Positions 15,162 through 24,189 of a stretch of 64,000 nucleotides of DNA are shown here, in pieces. This stretch comes from Photobacterium halotolerans DSM 18316. GTDB taxonomy: Bacteria; Pseudomonadota; Gammaproteobacteria; Enterobacterales; Vibrionaceae. Each line of letters starts with the position of its first letter. The first letter of the stretch is position 1. The DNA is taken from the NCBI RefSeq assembly GCF_000425165.1, contig NZ_AULG01000015.1:1-64000 (forward strand), read 5' to 3'. Below the pieces are notes generated by a model, which was not told the origin of the DNA, ran no database searches, and saw only the letters and a program-made list of their open reading frames with translations. Position numbers and translations under genes: made by a program.

Positions 15162-16088
15162 ATGAACTATCTGCTCGCGTTATTAGTGCCCATGCTGTGG
15201 GGCAGCACCTATGCTGCCGTCAGCCTGTTTCTGCAAGATATGTCTCCTTACTGGGTGGCTGTATGGCGGGCTTTACCTGCCGGACTGGTATTGCTGCTGA
15301 TACGACCTAAGCTGCCACCGCTGAGCTGGAGCCGCATGACCTTGCTGAGCTTTTGCAATATTGCCGCATTCTTTGTGTTACTTTTTATCGCTGCTTATCG
15401 TCTGCCTGGCTCTGTCGCCGGCACGTTGGGGGCAACGATGCCGTTGCAGATGATGCTACTGCAGTGGCTGGGTGAAGGTAAAAAACCGGACCCTCGCTCA
15501 GTGGCGCTAGCAGTGCTGGGTTTAATCGGGGTGGGCTTATTGCTGAACCCGTCTGCAGATTTGGATCCGATTGGCACCCTGGCCGCTCTGGCTGGCACAG
15601 CACTGGTCTCTCAGTCCGCCATCTGGATGAAACGCTGGCCGGTTAACGATGCGCTGAGCTTTGCCGCCTGGCAGCTCGTACTTGGCGGCATGATGCTGAT
15701 TCCCTTCGCTTGGTTTGTGGCCGGCGCGCCGGTTGCGCTGTCTGTGGATGCTATACCCGGCTTGTTGTGGCTGGTATTGCTCAATACCGCGTTTGGTTAC
15801 TGGGCTTGGGTACGTTCAGTGAAAAAACTCGGGCCGAATGTGATGTCGATGTTCTCATTGATGAACCCGGTTACTGCGGTCTTGCTGGGTATCGGACTGG
15901 TCGGAGAAAGCCTTGGGCTCTTGCAATGGGCGGGTATTGGTTTGATTCTGATGGCATTGCTGTTCATGAAGAAACCCGCCAAGCCAACCCGGACTGCCGT
16001 TTCTGCATCGGATGAACAACAAGAAAAGCCTGGCCCGGAGAAGGAAAGTCACCAGCAGAGCAGTCCTTCGGCCTCTGTCAGGCATTAA
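15162..16088 (+). CDS. EamA-family (DMT) transporter
   Basis: This 308-aa inner-membrane protein has ten predicted helices in two EamA repeats. It begins MNYLLALLVPMLWGSTYAAVSLFL and has a second-repeat motif LNTAFGYWAWVRSVKKLGPNVMS with MNPVTAVLLG. It ends in a polar tail of about 35 residues. Family members mostly export amino acids, purines or other metabolites. GGGAAGTGAA precedes the ATG. It diverges from the MarR gene, implying ligand-induced export, and is followed by a hairpin terminator. Confidence 0.86.
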   Translation: MNYLLALLVPMLWGSTYAAVSLFLQDMSPYWVAVWRALPAGLVLLLIRPKLPPLSWSRMTLLSFCNIAAFFVLLFIAAYRLPGSVAGTLGATMPLQMMLLQWLGEGKKPDPRSVALAVLGLIGVGLLLNPSADLDPIGTLAALAGTALVSQSAIWMKRWPVNDALSFAAWQLVLGGMMLIPFAWFVAGAPVALSVDAIPGLLWLVLLNTAFGYWAWVRSVKKLGPNVMSMFSLMNPVTAVLLGIGLVGESLGLLQWAGIGLILMALLFMKKPAKPTRTAVSASDEQQEKPGPEKESHQQSSPSASVRH

Positions 16089-16133
16089 TCGAAAATACGA
16101 AAAATCAGGCGGGCAGATAGCAGACTAGGAATA

Positions 16134-16160
16134 AGAAGCGGCGCTGGCCGCTTCTTTCAG
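16134..16160. terminator. Hairpin between EamA and deformylase genes
   Basis: GAAGCGGC (16135-16142) pairs with GCCGCTTC (16147-16154) across loop GCTG, followed by TTTCAGTTT on the plus strand. It lies between two convergent genes and overlaps the deformylase stop, so it can serve both. Confidence 0.65.
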
Positions 16161-16672
16161 TTTAGTCCCAGCTGGCGACGGTACTCGGCTTCAGTGGCGT
16201 AATCGTGCGAGTCAGCGCGATCAAGAAAAACGATGCCGTTTAAGTGGTCCAATTCATGCTGGAATATCCGCGCGATGAAGCCGGATAACTCACAGCGGAC
16301 TTTTTGCCCATCAAGCTGTTCGTAACCGACACGTATTTGGGTGGAACGCGGTACCAGCGCACGTATACCAGGAATGCTCAGGCAACCTTCCCAGTCTTTT
16401 TCTTTCTCTTCGCTCATCCAGTAAATCTCAGGATTGAGCATCAGCGTTGGTGCCATGGCCGGTGCGTTTGGGTAACGGGCATTCGGAGAAGAGGCAACGA
16501 TAAAAGCACGCAGCGATTCACTGACCTGCGGGGCTGCAATACCCACACCCTGGTGGCTGAGCATCAGGGCTTCCAAGTCCGTAAAAAAGGTGGCGTATTC
16601 TTTCCATTGGTCAGTCGACAGGGCTTTCGCCTGCTGGCGTAGTATCGGATTGCCTAACTGCGCGATGATCAT
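16157..16672 (-). CDS. Peptide deformylase (secondary-type)
   Basis: This 171-aa metallopeptidase has all three deformylase motifs: GVGIAAPQ (42-49), EGCLS (95-99, Cys97 a metal ligand) and HELDH (139-143). It removes the formyl group from nascent N-terminal methionine. It is not next to fmt as the housekeeping def usually is, and the divergent N-terminus and lone position suggest an additional paralogue. GGGAGAACAAGG precedes the ATG. The shortened C-terminus is typical of alternative deformylases. Confidence 0.88.
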   Translation of the reverse strand: MIIAQLGNPILRQQAKALSTDQWKEYATFFTDLEALMLSHQGVGIAAPQVSESLRAFIVASSPNARYPNAPAMAPTLMLNPEIYWMSEEKEKDWEGCLSIPGIRALVPRSTQIRVGYEQLDGQKVRCELSGFIARIFQHELDHLNGIVFLDRADSHDYATEAEYRRQLGLN

Positions 16673-16859
16673 CCTTGTTCTCCCTTAGCCGTCTATGGAT
16701 GGGTTATAGCGTTATCAGCCATGTACTGCAAGTATTCCCTTTTTATATTCCGGAATGACACTAACAGAACGCGGCTAAGCAACTATGCTTATATCTGGGA
16801 TTCATTTACCTATAATTGTTGGCCGCAACTGTGAGCCACCCACTTTGAGAGAGTATGAG

Positions 16860-17144
16860 ATGGACAGAAAAGCATTTGTAGAAAAGCTCAGCGCACAGAT
16901 GAAAGAGATCAATGCAGAAATCGACAAGCTGGAAGCAAAAGCTCAGCATTCCAGTGCGGAGCTGAAAGAAAAATACCGCGATGAAATTCAACAGCTGAAA
17001 ACCAGAAAAGCGGAGGCGGAAAAGAAACTGGACGAAGTGAAACATGCCAGCGAAGAGGCATGGGGAGAATTACGGCAGGGCGCCGAAGAAGCGTTTGATT
17101 CAATGAAAAAAGCCTTCAAGGCCGCCTGGGATAAATATAAATAA
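16860..17144 (+). CDS. Small coiled-coil protein, cytoplasmic
   Basis: This 94-aa protein is highly charged and predicted almost entirely helical coiled coil (FVEKLSAQMKEINAEIDKLE, KTRKAEAEKKLDEVKHASEE). It ends in an aromatic-spaced segment with AWGEL, AFDSM and AFKAAWDKYK. The same W/F spacing closes the periplasmic protein at 24353-24841. It resembles the sll1863-type stress-associated coiled-coil proteins, but the name rests on general features only. The ATG at 16860 follows GAGAGT; the frame upstream does not look coding. Confidence 0.65.
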   Translation: MDRKAFVEKLSAQMKEINAEIDKLEAKAQHSSAELKEKYRDEIQQLKTRKAEAEKKLDEVKHASEEAWGELRQGAEEAFDSMKKAFKAAWDKYK

Positions 17145-17169
17145 CTTGCCCGACGGGTGCCGGGCAAGT
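17144..17169. terminator. Hairpin between convergent coiled-coil and msrB genes
   Basis: ACTTGCCCG (17144-17152) pairs perfectly with CGGGCAAGT (17161-17169). It begins at the last base of the coiled-coil gene and ends just before the msrB stop, so it probably terminates both. The plus-strand T-run is poor; the minus-strand side is AT-rich. Confidence 0.6.
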
Positions 17170-17173
17170 GTAG

Positions 17174-17620
17174 TTACAGACTGACTTTTTTCAGCGCAAC
17201 GGCATTCATGCAGTATCGCAGTCCGCTGGGTGCCGGGCCGTCAGGAAAGACATGACCAAGATGGGCATCGCAGACAGCGCAGACGGTTTCAATGCGCTGC
17301 ATGCCGTGCGAGGTGTCCATCAGGTAATTGATAGCATTGACGTTTACCGGTTGGGTGAAGGATGGCCAGCCTGAACCTGAGTCAAATTTTTCCCCGGCGT
17401 CAAACAGCATGTTGCCGCAGCAGACACAGGCGTATTCCCCCGGCTCGAACAATTCACACATTTCCGACTTAAACGGTCTTTCCGTGCCTTTCTGGCGCGT
17501 AATGTAATATTCATCGTCAGTCAGTTGCTGGCGCCATTCATCTTCGCTCTTTTCAACGCGGCGGGGAGGCACGATATCGCCTTTGGTTGCGTGTTCAATA
17601 ACTTTTTCCCAAGTGAGCAT
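17174..17620 (-). CDS. msrB: Peptide-methionine (R)-S-oxide reductase MsrB
   Basis: This 148-aa enzyme reduces methionine-R-sulfoxide in proteins. It shows the zinc-binding pairs CVCC and CAVC, the FDSGSGWPSF core and catalytic Cys in GLRYCMN. It starts MLTWEKVIEHATKGD after GGAG six bases upstream; a TTG four codons earlier is less likely. It is a stand-alone gene divergent from trhO across about 360 bp. An MsrA-like gene lies 1.7 kb away rather than fused to it. Confidence 0.95.
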   Translation of the reverse strand: MLTWEKVIEHATKGDIVPPRRVEKSEDEWRQQLTDDEYYITRQKGTERPFKSEMCELFEPGEYACVCCGNMLFDAGEKFDSGSGWPSFTQPVNVNAINYLMDTSHGMQRIETVCAVCDAHLGHVFPDGPAPSGLRYCMNAVALKKVSL

Positions 17621-17981
17621 GTCGTTCTCCAACTAACTAGATGTGGTTTTATAGATAGGGCCATAGGTCAAAAATTTCAAGATAAACCGCCCTCTAAGGT
17701 ATAGACCTGAGAAAACCGCATATATTAACCTTATTTTAAATGTGTGTTTAATGCGGCCAGACTTGGCTATAATGCCGCGCTTATTCACTTTTGTATGCCG
17801 CCTGTAGGTGCAATCGTAGTAAAAACTGTGAATGACGAGTCTTTTGGCCAACCGGTATCCGCCTGAAAACTGGCTTGCCGGGTATTGCTGCGAGAACCCG
17901 TCGCAGGGTCAGCAAACGCTACCCGTTTATGTATAAAACAATGCTCTGGATTTACGATCCAGTCCGCACTGAGGAAAAACG

Positions 17982-18962
17982 ATGTCCCAATACGTAGTTT
18001 GTGCACTGTATAAGTTTGTTGCACTGGAAGATTTTGAAGCCCTTCGTGAGCCACTACAGAACCTGATGGAAGAGAATCAGGTTCGCGGTACGTTACTGCT
18101 TGCTAAAGAGGGTATTAACGGCACAGTTGCCGGCAAACGCGAAAACATTGACGCCCTGCTGGCCTGGTTTAAGACGGATTCTCGCTTAACAGACATAGTG
18201 TACAAAGAGTCATTTGACGATCATCAGCCGTTCAACCGCTCTAAGGTTAAGTTGAAGAAAGAGATAGTGACCATGGGTGTAGAAGGTATTGATCCTCGCC
18301 ATGTCGTCGGTACCTATGTGAAGCCAAAAGACTGGAACCAGCTGATTGCTGACCCTGACGTTTTCGTCGTTGATACCCGTAATGACTATGAAATTGAAGT
18401 GGGTACTTTCAAACGCGCTGTCAACCCGAAGACAGAGACTTTCCGCGAGTTCCCTGAGTACGTGAAAGAGAACCTGGACCCGGCTAAACACAAGAAAGTG
18501 GCGATGTTCTGCACCGGCGGTATCCGCTGTGAAAAATCCACCGCTTACCTGAAAGAGCAGGGCTTTGATGAGGTTTATCACCTCGAAGGCGGCATTCTGA
18601 AATACCTGGAAGAAGTCCCTGCCGAAGAGAGCTTGTGGGAAGGTGAGTGCTATGTCTTTGATGGCCGTGTCACGGTAAATCACCAGCTGGAAAAAGGCTC
18701 TTATGACATGTGTAACGCCTGCCGTTTGCCGATCACAGAGCAGGATATGCAGAGTGTGCAATTTGAAAAAGGCGTTAGCTGCCCGAAATGTTTTGATAAA
18801 CACTCTGACGAGCAGAAAGCCCGTTTTCGCGAGCGTGAGAAGCAGGTTCAACTGGCAGCAGAACGCGGTGAACAACACGTTGGCGGCGATGCCAAAAGCA
18901 TTATCGAGGCCCGTCGGCAGGAAAAGCTGACACGCAAGAAACAGCAGCGCGAACATCGTTAA
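17982..18962 (+). CDS. trhO: tRNA uridine-34 hydroxylase TrhO (rhodanese family)
   Basis: This 326-aa protein has an N-terminal acylphosphatase-like domain (residues 1-95), a rhodanese domain with active-site loop [12 protein letters not shown], and a C-terminal cysteine-rich part ([13 protein letters not shown]). TrhO (YceA) performs oxygen-dependent 5-hydroxylation of U34 in tRNA, the first step to the cmo5U/mcmo5U wobble modifications. Length and architecture are complete. GAGGAAAAACG precedes the ATG. Confidence 0.93.
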   Translation: MSQYVVCALYKFVALEDFEALREPLQNLMEENQVRGTLLLAKEGINGTVAGKRENIDALLAWFKTDSRLTDIVYKESFDDHQPFNRSKVKLKKEIVTMGVEGIDPRHVVGTYVKPKDWNQLIADPDVFVVDTRNDYEIEVGTFKRAVNPKTETFREFPEYVKENLDPAKHKKVAMFCTGGIRCEKSTAYLKEQGFDEVYHLEGGILKYLEEVPAEESLWEGECYVFDGRVTVNHQLEKGSYDMCNACRLPITEQDMQSVQFEKGVSCPKCFDKHSDEQKARFREREKQVQLAAERGEQHVGGDAKSIIEARRQEKLTRKKQQREHR

Positions 18963-18983
18963 CTGCGTTAGAAAAGAACACAT

Positions 18984-19005
18984 CCCCGGGCAGTCCTGCC
19001 TGGGG
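18984..19005 (+). terminator. Hairpin after trhO
   Basis: CCCCGGGCA (18984-18992) pairs with TGCCTGGGG (18997-19005) with one G-T pair, 22 bp after the trhO stop. The T-run after it is interrupted (CCTTTCTC). It is a likely terminator. Confidence 0.6.
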
Positions 19006-19327
19006 AAAGCCTTTCTCTGGTCTGTAAGACCATAAAGCGCTCATCCGGCCAAACAAAGTACAGTACTGCAACCTCTTTCCTTGCCAGCCTGCTACCCCCC
19101 TCAGAGACGACTGTTAATTGCTGCCCGCCAAAGTCAATGCGGCTTAGTATTGTGTTGTACTATCGTGTTGTACTATCGGCAAAAATGGGCTGGCTGCTGC
19201 AGCGGGCGCAACATTTGATTACATAAATTGCACAGAGAAATCGGCAAGATGCTGCTGCCGGTGAAACCATTTCGTGCCGGAAGGAGTCCAATAACCAAAG
19301 TCGAATGGATAAAGCAGGAGGCGCTGG
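19006..19327. other. Gene-free stretch with a 13-bp tandem repeat
   Basis: No gene is supported. GTGTTGTACTATC occurs twice in tandem at 19152-19164 and 19165-19177, upstream of the MsrA-like gene. The repeat could be a paired binding site or a replication-slippage product. Confidence 0.5.
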
Positions 19328-19849
19328 ATGGAAACTGTCGGTCTGGGCGGAAGTTGCCATTGGTGTACCGAAGCTGTGTTTCGGTCGTTGAAAGGCGTTG
19401 GCGAAGTAGATCAGGGTTGGTTGTCAGCTCAGGGGCACGAAGAGATGTCCGAAGGAATTTTACTGCGCTTTGACCCTGCCAGGATTGATCTTTATACCCT
19501 GATTCAGATCCACCTTTATACCCACAGCTGTACGTCGAACCATGCCTTGCGCCACAGGTACCGCTCGGCTGTTTATGCGTTCAGTCCTGATCAGCAACGT
19601 GCCGCGCAGGTTTGTCTCAAAGCCCTTCAACCTGAATTCGAACAACCTATTTTAACCCAGGCCCTGCGCTTTGATGCGTTTCAGCCATCACGGCATGAAA
19701 TTCAGGATTATTTTTACAGCAACCCGCAGAAGCCGTTTTGTCAGATGCGTATCAGTCCGAAACTCAGCATTTTACTGAGTCAGTTCAGTGATCGCGTTGA
19801 CGATAAAAAACGGCATGTGCTGGAGCAGTTGCCTGTCGATATCAAGTGA
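19328..19849 (+). CDS. MsrA-like peptide-methionine (S)-S-oxide reductase
   Basis: This 173-aa protein starts METVGLGGSCHWCTEAVFRSLKGV. The usual GCFWC motif of MsrA reads GSCHWC here, keeping the catalytic Cys (Cys10) and adding Cys13. YTHSCTSNHALRHRYRSAVY matches the MsrA substrate region (normally [22 protein letters not shown]), with changes. It is shorter and more divergent than canonical MsrA, so substrate range may differ. GGAGG precedes the ATG by a good distance. It lies in a neighbourhood with msrB, trhO and a SoxR-type promoter. Confidence 0.8.
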   Translation: METVGLGGSCHWCTEAVFRSLKGVGEVDQGWLSAQGHEEMSEGILLRFDPARIDLYTLIQIHLYTHSCTSNHALRHRYRSAVYAFSPDQQRAAQVCLKALQPEFEQPILTQALRFDAFQPSRHEIQDYFYSNPQKPFCQMRISPKLSILLSQFSDRVDDKKRHVLEQLPVDIK

Positions 19850-19927
19850 CACTAAAAACCGGGCAAAGCACAGATTCAGCCGGTTTGTAATGAGCGGCGC
19901 CAAAGGTTTTTTATATATTATTGCTTG

Positions 19928-19947
19928 ACCTCAAGTTAACCTGAGGT
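19928..19947 (+). promoter_or_regulatory. SoxR-type operator/promoter upstream of arylamine N-acetyltransferase
   Basis: CCTCAAGTTAACCTGAGG at 19929-19946 differs from the enterobacterial SoxR box CCTCAAGTTAACTTGAGG at one base. It lies between a -35-like TTGACC (19925-19930) and a TATCGT -10-like hexamer about 19 bp downstream, the overlong spacing typical of MerR-family-activated promoters. The transcription unit it faces begins with the gene at 19989. No soxR gene is in the window. Confidence 0.75.
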
Positions 19948-19988
19948 TCTATCGTGGCGTTACTTATTTGATGCAACGGAGCGATTAA

Positions 19989-20810
19989 ATGAAAAACCTT
20001 ATCGATCAATATCTGCAAAGCCTGGCTATTAACGAGCCGCAAATCAGCCTGGAATGGCTGCAATCTCTGTTAGCTGCCCATTTGGCACGTTATCCGTTTT
20101 CCAGTACCAATGTCATTCTGAAGCATGATTTAAGTCTGGAACCAGAGGCTTTATTAAAGCGCCTGATAGTGCAACGCCGCGGCGGTTATTGTTTCGAGCA
20201 CAACAAGGTCTTATTTTTGGTGCTGAAACAGCTGGGCTTTGATGTCCGTCCTCTGATTGGCCGTGTGATGCTTAACGGTAATCCGGACAATGGCCGTTCT
20301 CACCGCTTAACCTTACTCACCCTGCGCGATAAGCAGTATCTGATCGATGTCGGGTTCGGGATCATGAACCCAAGACAGATTATTTCCCTGGATACCAACC
20401 TGCCTCAGCCTGATGTCAGATACCAGTACAGCGTGGAATCCGACAACCGTGGCGGTATGTTGGTGATGGCCACAAACTCTGATGAAGTGGTAACACTGTA
20501 TCGTTTTGATTTTGCGGAATACCTGGAATCAGATTGCACAATCAGCCATTTTTACAGTCATCAAGCCCCTGAGGCTGTATTTGTGAATCATCTGGTGGTA
20601 TCGCGGATTCTTGACAGCCGGCGGTATCTGATCCGAAACCTGACCTACTTTGAATATGATGATAAGACAGGGCAGGAGAGAGCGGTGGATATCAGTGACG
20701 CCACCATGCTGTATCAGCTCTTGACCACGCAATTTAACTTGCAGCTAACGGAACAGGATGCTGCCACCTTGTATTCACATCAAAGGGTTAAGATACGTCA
20801 GCAGCAGTAA
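19989..20810 (+). CDS. Arylamine N-acetyltransferase
   Basis: This 273-aa cytoplasmic enzyme transfers acetyl from acetyl-CoA to arylamines, hydrazines and related xenobiotics. The cysteine-protease-like triad is visible: Cys68 in RRGGYCFEHN, His105 in GRSHRLTLL and Asp120 in LIDVGFG. Its length is typical. CGGAGC precedes the ATG. Its promoter carries a near-perfect SoxR box, suggesting induction by redox-cycling compounds such as quinones or phenazines, which fits an aromatic-amine detoxifying role. Confidence 0.9.
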   Translation: MKNLIDQYLQSLAINEPQISLEWLQSLLAAHLARYPFSSTNVILKHDLSLEPEALLKRLIVQRRGGYCFEHNKVLFLVLKQLGFDVRPLIGRVMLNGNPDNGRSHRLTLLTLRDKQYLIDVGFGIMNPRQIISLDTNLPQPDVRYQYSVESDNRGGMLVMATNSDEVVTLYRFDFAEYLESDCTISHFYSHQAPEAVFVNHLVVSRILDSRRYLIRNLTYFEYDDKTGQERAVDISDATMLYQLLTTQFNLQLTEQDAATLYSHQRVKIRQQQ

Positions 20811-20928
20811 CAGCAGCACAAGCAACAAAAGCCGGGGGCAGAATTCCAGATAAAGCTGGCGCATAGCCATGATAGCTTTAGAATGAATGGTTAGAAATTC
20901 TTTCAAAAGCCTCAGTCAGGAGAAATGT

Positions 20929-21588
20929 GTGGGCGCTATTTTGTATTACGTTCATGATCCTATGTGTAGCTGGTGCTGGGGTTATCGTCCTGCTTTTCAG
21001 CGGCTCAAAGCTCAGTTACCGGCTGATGTGGAAATTCGTTGTGTGTTGGGTGGTCTGGCTCCCGACAGTGATCAGCCCATGCCGGAAGAGATGCAGCAGA
21101 TGTTGCAGCTGACCTGGCGCCGGATAGCCAGCCAGCTGGGGACAGAATTTAATCATGACTTCTGGACACAGTGCCAGCCGCGCCGGTCGACGTACCCTGC
21201 CTGTCGGGCTGTTATCGCCGCAAAAAAACAGGGACAGGAAAATGCAATGACAGAGGCAATTCAGCAGGCTTATTACCTGCGGGCAATGAACCCTTCTGAC
21301 TACCAGACCCACGCCAGGCTGGCCGCTGAGCTGGGTTTGGACGTTGCGCGTTTCATGACAGACATCACCAGCGCTGAGGTTGACGCATTACTTCAGGAAG
21401 ACATAGCACACGCGGCAGCATTGGGTGTGTCTGGCTTTCCTTCTCTGGTTCTGGAAGTGGAAGGCCAGCGCTGGCCGATTGCGGTTGCCTATCAGAATGA
21501 ACTGACCACACTGAATGACATCAAGGATAAGCTCAAATGGGCAAACGCCAAGTCGGTGATGAAAGGGTGGTTTGTGAAAAAAAGCTAG
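20929..21588 (+). CDS. DsbA-family thioredoxin-fold protein
   Basis: This 219-aa protein starts VGAILYYVHDPMCSWCWGYRP, with the CSWC redox motif and the DPMCSWCWG signature of FrnE-like/DsbA-family oxidoreductases. It also has the cis-Pro loop VSGFPSLVLE. There is no signal peptide, so it is probably cytoplasmic, like other members of this subgroup. I chose GTG at 20929 because AGGAG lies six bases upstream; the ATG at 20887 lacks a site. It follows the N-acetyltransferase gene by about 120 bp and may share its SoxR-type control. Confidence 0.82.
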   Translation: MGAILYYVHDPMCSWCWGYRPAFQRLKAQLPADVEIRCVLGGLAPDSDQPMPEEMQQMLQLTWRRIASQLGTEFNHDFWTQCQPRRSTYPACRAVIAAKKQGQENAMTEAIQQAYYLRAMNPSDYQTHARLAAELGLDVARFMTDITSAEVDALLQEDIAHAAALGVSGFPSLVLEVEGQRWPIAVAYQNELTTLNDIKDKLKWANAKSVMKGWFVKKS

Positions 21589-21641
21589 CCGTTTATGAAT
21601 CACATGATGGCAGCGCAGGCTGCACATCATGTGCAATGTCA

Positions 21642-22619
21642 TTAAAACGAATAGGCCAGCCCTATACTGTACAGGTTCTGAGTTTCTTCATAAAAATCAA
21701 TATTAGACGTCAGATTGTCAAACCCAGCCCGGGCAACGGCACTGGCGTTTCGCCAGTTAAACGGGGCCAGGTAGATCAAGGTCGCGGAAAAACCGTATTG
21801 GTTGTCATCCCGGACCTGGTTAAAAATGGGATGGGCCTCGTCATAGTCAATCCATGCCGTGCTGGCACCCAGCATCACAATATAGCGGTCGATCCGTTGC
21901 CGGGCTGTCAGCTCAATACCATAGCGATTGTTCGCTACTGCACCACCTTCCGCGCTGTCATCGATATAGTGAATTTTCCAGTCAATGCCAAACTGACGAT
22001 TCAAATCCAGTTTTTGACTCAGTGCAGCATAGAAAAGATCGCCTTCGCGTTTAAGTGTGTCTTGCGACACCGTGCTGTAGGTGGAGCCGCTGCGTTCATC
22101 CTCGATTTTCCGTTTACCCGCGGCCAGCTCTAACGACACATTGGTTCCCGCAATGCGGTTGTAGTCGAGAACCGCGCCCCGGATAGAGCGTTTGGTTTCC
22201 TGCCTTGGTGTTCCGGTCAGAAAAGGGTCATCCCACACTTTGTTGTCAAAAAAGCCGGGAATAACGCCAATGCCTAAGCTGGAGCCGTCGCTCAAATACT
22301 GTGTAAGGCCCGCCTGCATATAGAAACTGCTCGCCATCCCGCCCAGCGCCGATTTGAAATACAGCGCGGTATTTGGCGCAACACCAAGCTGTAAATCCCA
22401 CATCGGCAGGGGCAGGGTTTTTTCTTCGTTCGTGCCGGATTCGTCCAGCGAATCGAGTACGGATGATTGCTCGGTACTCAGGTGGGAGTCGTTCTTAAAC
22501 CAGCCCAGGTTAATACTGACATTGCCTGAAAGTCCAGGTTTGACAGTGCTCTGAGCGGAAACGGAAAAAGCAGACAGTGTCCCAAGAATGAGCACTGTCT
22601 GTCGAATAGTTCGTAGCAT
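21642..22619 (-). CDS. DUF2860-family outer-membrane beta-barrel-like protein
   Basis: This 325-aa protein has a signal peptide (MLRTIRQTVLILGTLSAFSVSAQ) and a mature part rich in alternating aromatic strands, ending GLAYSF with the terminal Phe of outer-membrane barrels. It matches the DUF2860 family common in Vibrionaceae, of unknown function. The ATG at 22619 follows AGGA; a GTG two codons upstream is possible. It lies 25 bp after the GNAT-nitrilase gene and may be co-transcribed with it. Confidence 0.78.
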   Translation of the reverse strand: MLRTIRQTVLILGTLSAFSVSAQSTVKPGLSGNVSINLGWFKNDSHLSTEQSSVLDSLDESGTNEEKTLPLPMWDLQLGVAPNTALYFKSALGGMASSFYMQAGLTQYLSDGSSLGIGVIPGFFDNKVWDDPFLTGTPRQETKRSIRGAVLDYNRIAGTNVSLELAAGKRKIEDERSGSTYSTVSQDTLKREGDLFYAALSQKLDLNRQFGIDWKIHYIDDSAEGGAVANNRYGIELTARQRIDRYIVMLGASTAWIDYDEAHPIFNQVRDDNQYGFSATLIYLAPFNWRNASAVARAGFDNLTSNIDFYEETQNLYSIGLAYSF

Positions 22620-22644
22620 GGCCACTTCCTGTGAAAAGCATCGG

Positions 22645-24189
22645 TTAATGTTTCTTTTTGTTACGCTTTTTGGTCTTCATTTTATAAAGATCCAAGCGTC
22701 GATGCTTTAGGTTAGTGACAGAGCCTTCGTTGTGCAACAGTTTTAATTTTGACAAGTCGACATCGGCGAAAATAATCATTTCGGTATTGGCATTGGCTTC
22801 CGTAATGATCGCATCGTGCGGAAAATACACATCGGAGGGAGAAAACACCGCAGACTGGGCATATTGGATGTCGACATTATCAACCCGGGGAAGGTTGCCG
22901 ACACTGCCTCCCAGCGCGACGTAACATTCGTTTTCAATCGCCCGCGCCTGACCACATATACGTACCCGCAGATAGCCGTTTTTGGTATCTGTCCAGAAAG
23001 GGACAAACAGAATCTGGACTCCCTGATCGGCCAGCAGCCTGCCCAGTTCGGGAAACTCGACATCGTAGCAAATCAGAATACCAATCCGCCCGGCATCGGT
23101 GTCAAAGACTTTGACTTTATCGCCTCCGTCTATCACCCAGTCTCTGACTTCGTGCGGCGTGATGTGAATTTTATATTGCTCGTCAATGTCCCCGTCTCTG
23201 TGCAGCAGGTATGAGACGTTGTACAGCTTGTCTCCTTTCAGGTAAGGCATACTGCCGGCAATGATGTTGATGTTATACGTGACAGCCAGCTGAGAAAATC
23301 GCTGACGGATTTCTTCAGTGAACTGGCTCAGGTAGCGAATGGCCTCAACCGAATCTTTGTCTCTGGCTAACCCCATCAGCGGCGCATTAAAAAACTCAGG
23401 GAACAATGCAAAATCGGACTGATATTTGGAGAGCGAAGAAACAAAAAACTCGGCCTGATTCATCAGGTCGTCGACCGACACGACCCGACGCATGTGCCAC
23501 TGCACTATGCCCAGCCTTATCAGTGTTTTTTCGGTTTGATGGATCGAGATATCTTCTTCGTAGAAAATATTGTCCCATTCAAGCAGTGTGGCGTAGCCTT
23601 TGGACTTCGCATCTTCAGGCAGATAGCGGTTCATCAGGCGTTTTACGTCGAAATCATTGGCAAGCTGAAACGAGAGTATCGGGTCGTGAATTTCGCGGCG
23701 TTTGACCTTGGCAATATACTCAGAAACATGCATTTCATCGGCGTATTTGTGATAACCCGGAATACGTCCGCCGGCAAGTATGGCTTTGAGGTTGTTGGCC
23801 CGGCAGAGCTCCTTACGGGCTTCGTATAAGCGGCGCCCTAAGCGAAGGCCGCGATAATCCGGATGGACAAATACGTCCAGCCCATACAGCGCATCCCCGT
23901 TCGGGTTGTGGCAGGCCACATTGTTGGCATCGACTATATCCAGATAGGTGTGGTTCAGGGAATAGCGGTTGTAGCTGACTTTAATGGTCAGTGCAGCGGC
24001 AATGATCTTTCCCTTGTCCTCAATGCAGATTTGCCCGTCGGGAAAATGTTTGACCAGCCCTTGTATGGTGGATTTTGGCCAGGCACCGCCAACATCAGGA
24101 AATACCAGATCTTCCAATGCAGCAAGTTGCTTGAAATCGGAAGGCTCAATGGTGCGCAGATTTAATAAAGTGCTGTTGTTCTCATCCAT
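22645..24189 (-). CDS. GNAT acetyltransferase-nitrilase fusion (YhcX-like)
   Basis: This 514-aa two-domain protein has residues 1-215 as a GNAT acetyltransferase (DVFVHPDYRGLRLGRRLYEAR acetyl-CoA loop) and residues 225-505 as a carbon-nitrogen hydrolase. The hydrolase triad is Glu in FALFPEFF, Lys in YKIHITPHE and Cys in ILICYDVEFPEL. The order matches Bacillus YhcX-type proteins. Nitrilase-superfamily enzymes cleave amides or nitriles. A coupled acyl-transfer/amidase role is inferred; no substrate is known. It is the first gene of a pair with the DUF2860 protein. Confidence 0.87.
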   Translation of the reverse strand: MDENNSTLLNLRTIEPSDFKQLAALEDLVFPDVGGAWPKSTIQGLVKHFPDGQICIEDKGKIIAAALTIKVSYNRYSLNHTYLDIVDANNVACHNPNGDALYGLDVFVHPDYRGLRLGRRLYEARKELCRANNLKAILAGGRIPGYHKYADEMHVSEYIAKVKRREIHDPILSFQLANDFDVKRLMNRYLPEDAKSKGYATLLEWDNIFYEEDISIHQTEKTLIRLGIVQWHMRRVVSVDDLMNQAEFFVSSLSKYQSDFALFPEFFNAPLMGLARDKDSVEAIRYLSQFTEEIRQRFSQLAVTYNINIIAGSMPYLKGDKLYNVSYLLHRDGDIDEQYKIHITPHEVRDWVIDGGDKVKVFDTDAGRIGILICYDVEFPELGRLLADQGVQILFVPFWTDTKNGYLRVRICGQARAIENECYVALGGSVGNLPRVDNVDIQYAQSAVFSPSDVYFPHDAIITEANANTEMIIFADVDLSKLKLLHNEGSVTNLKHRRLDLYKMKTKKRNKKKH

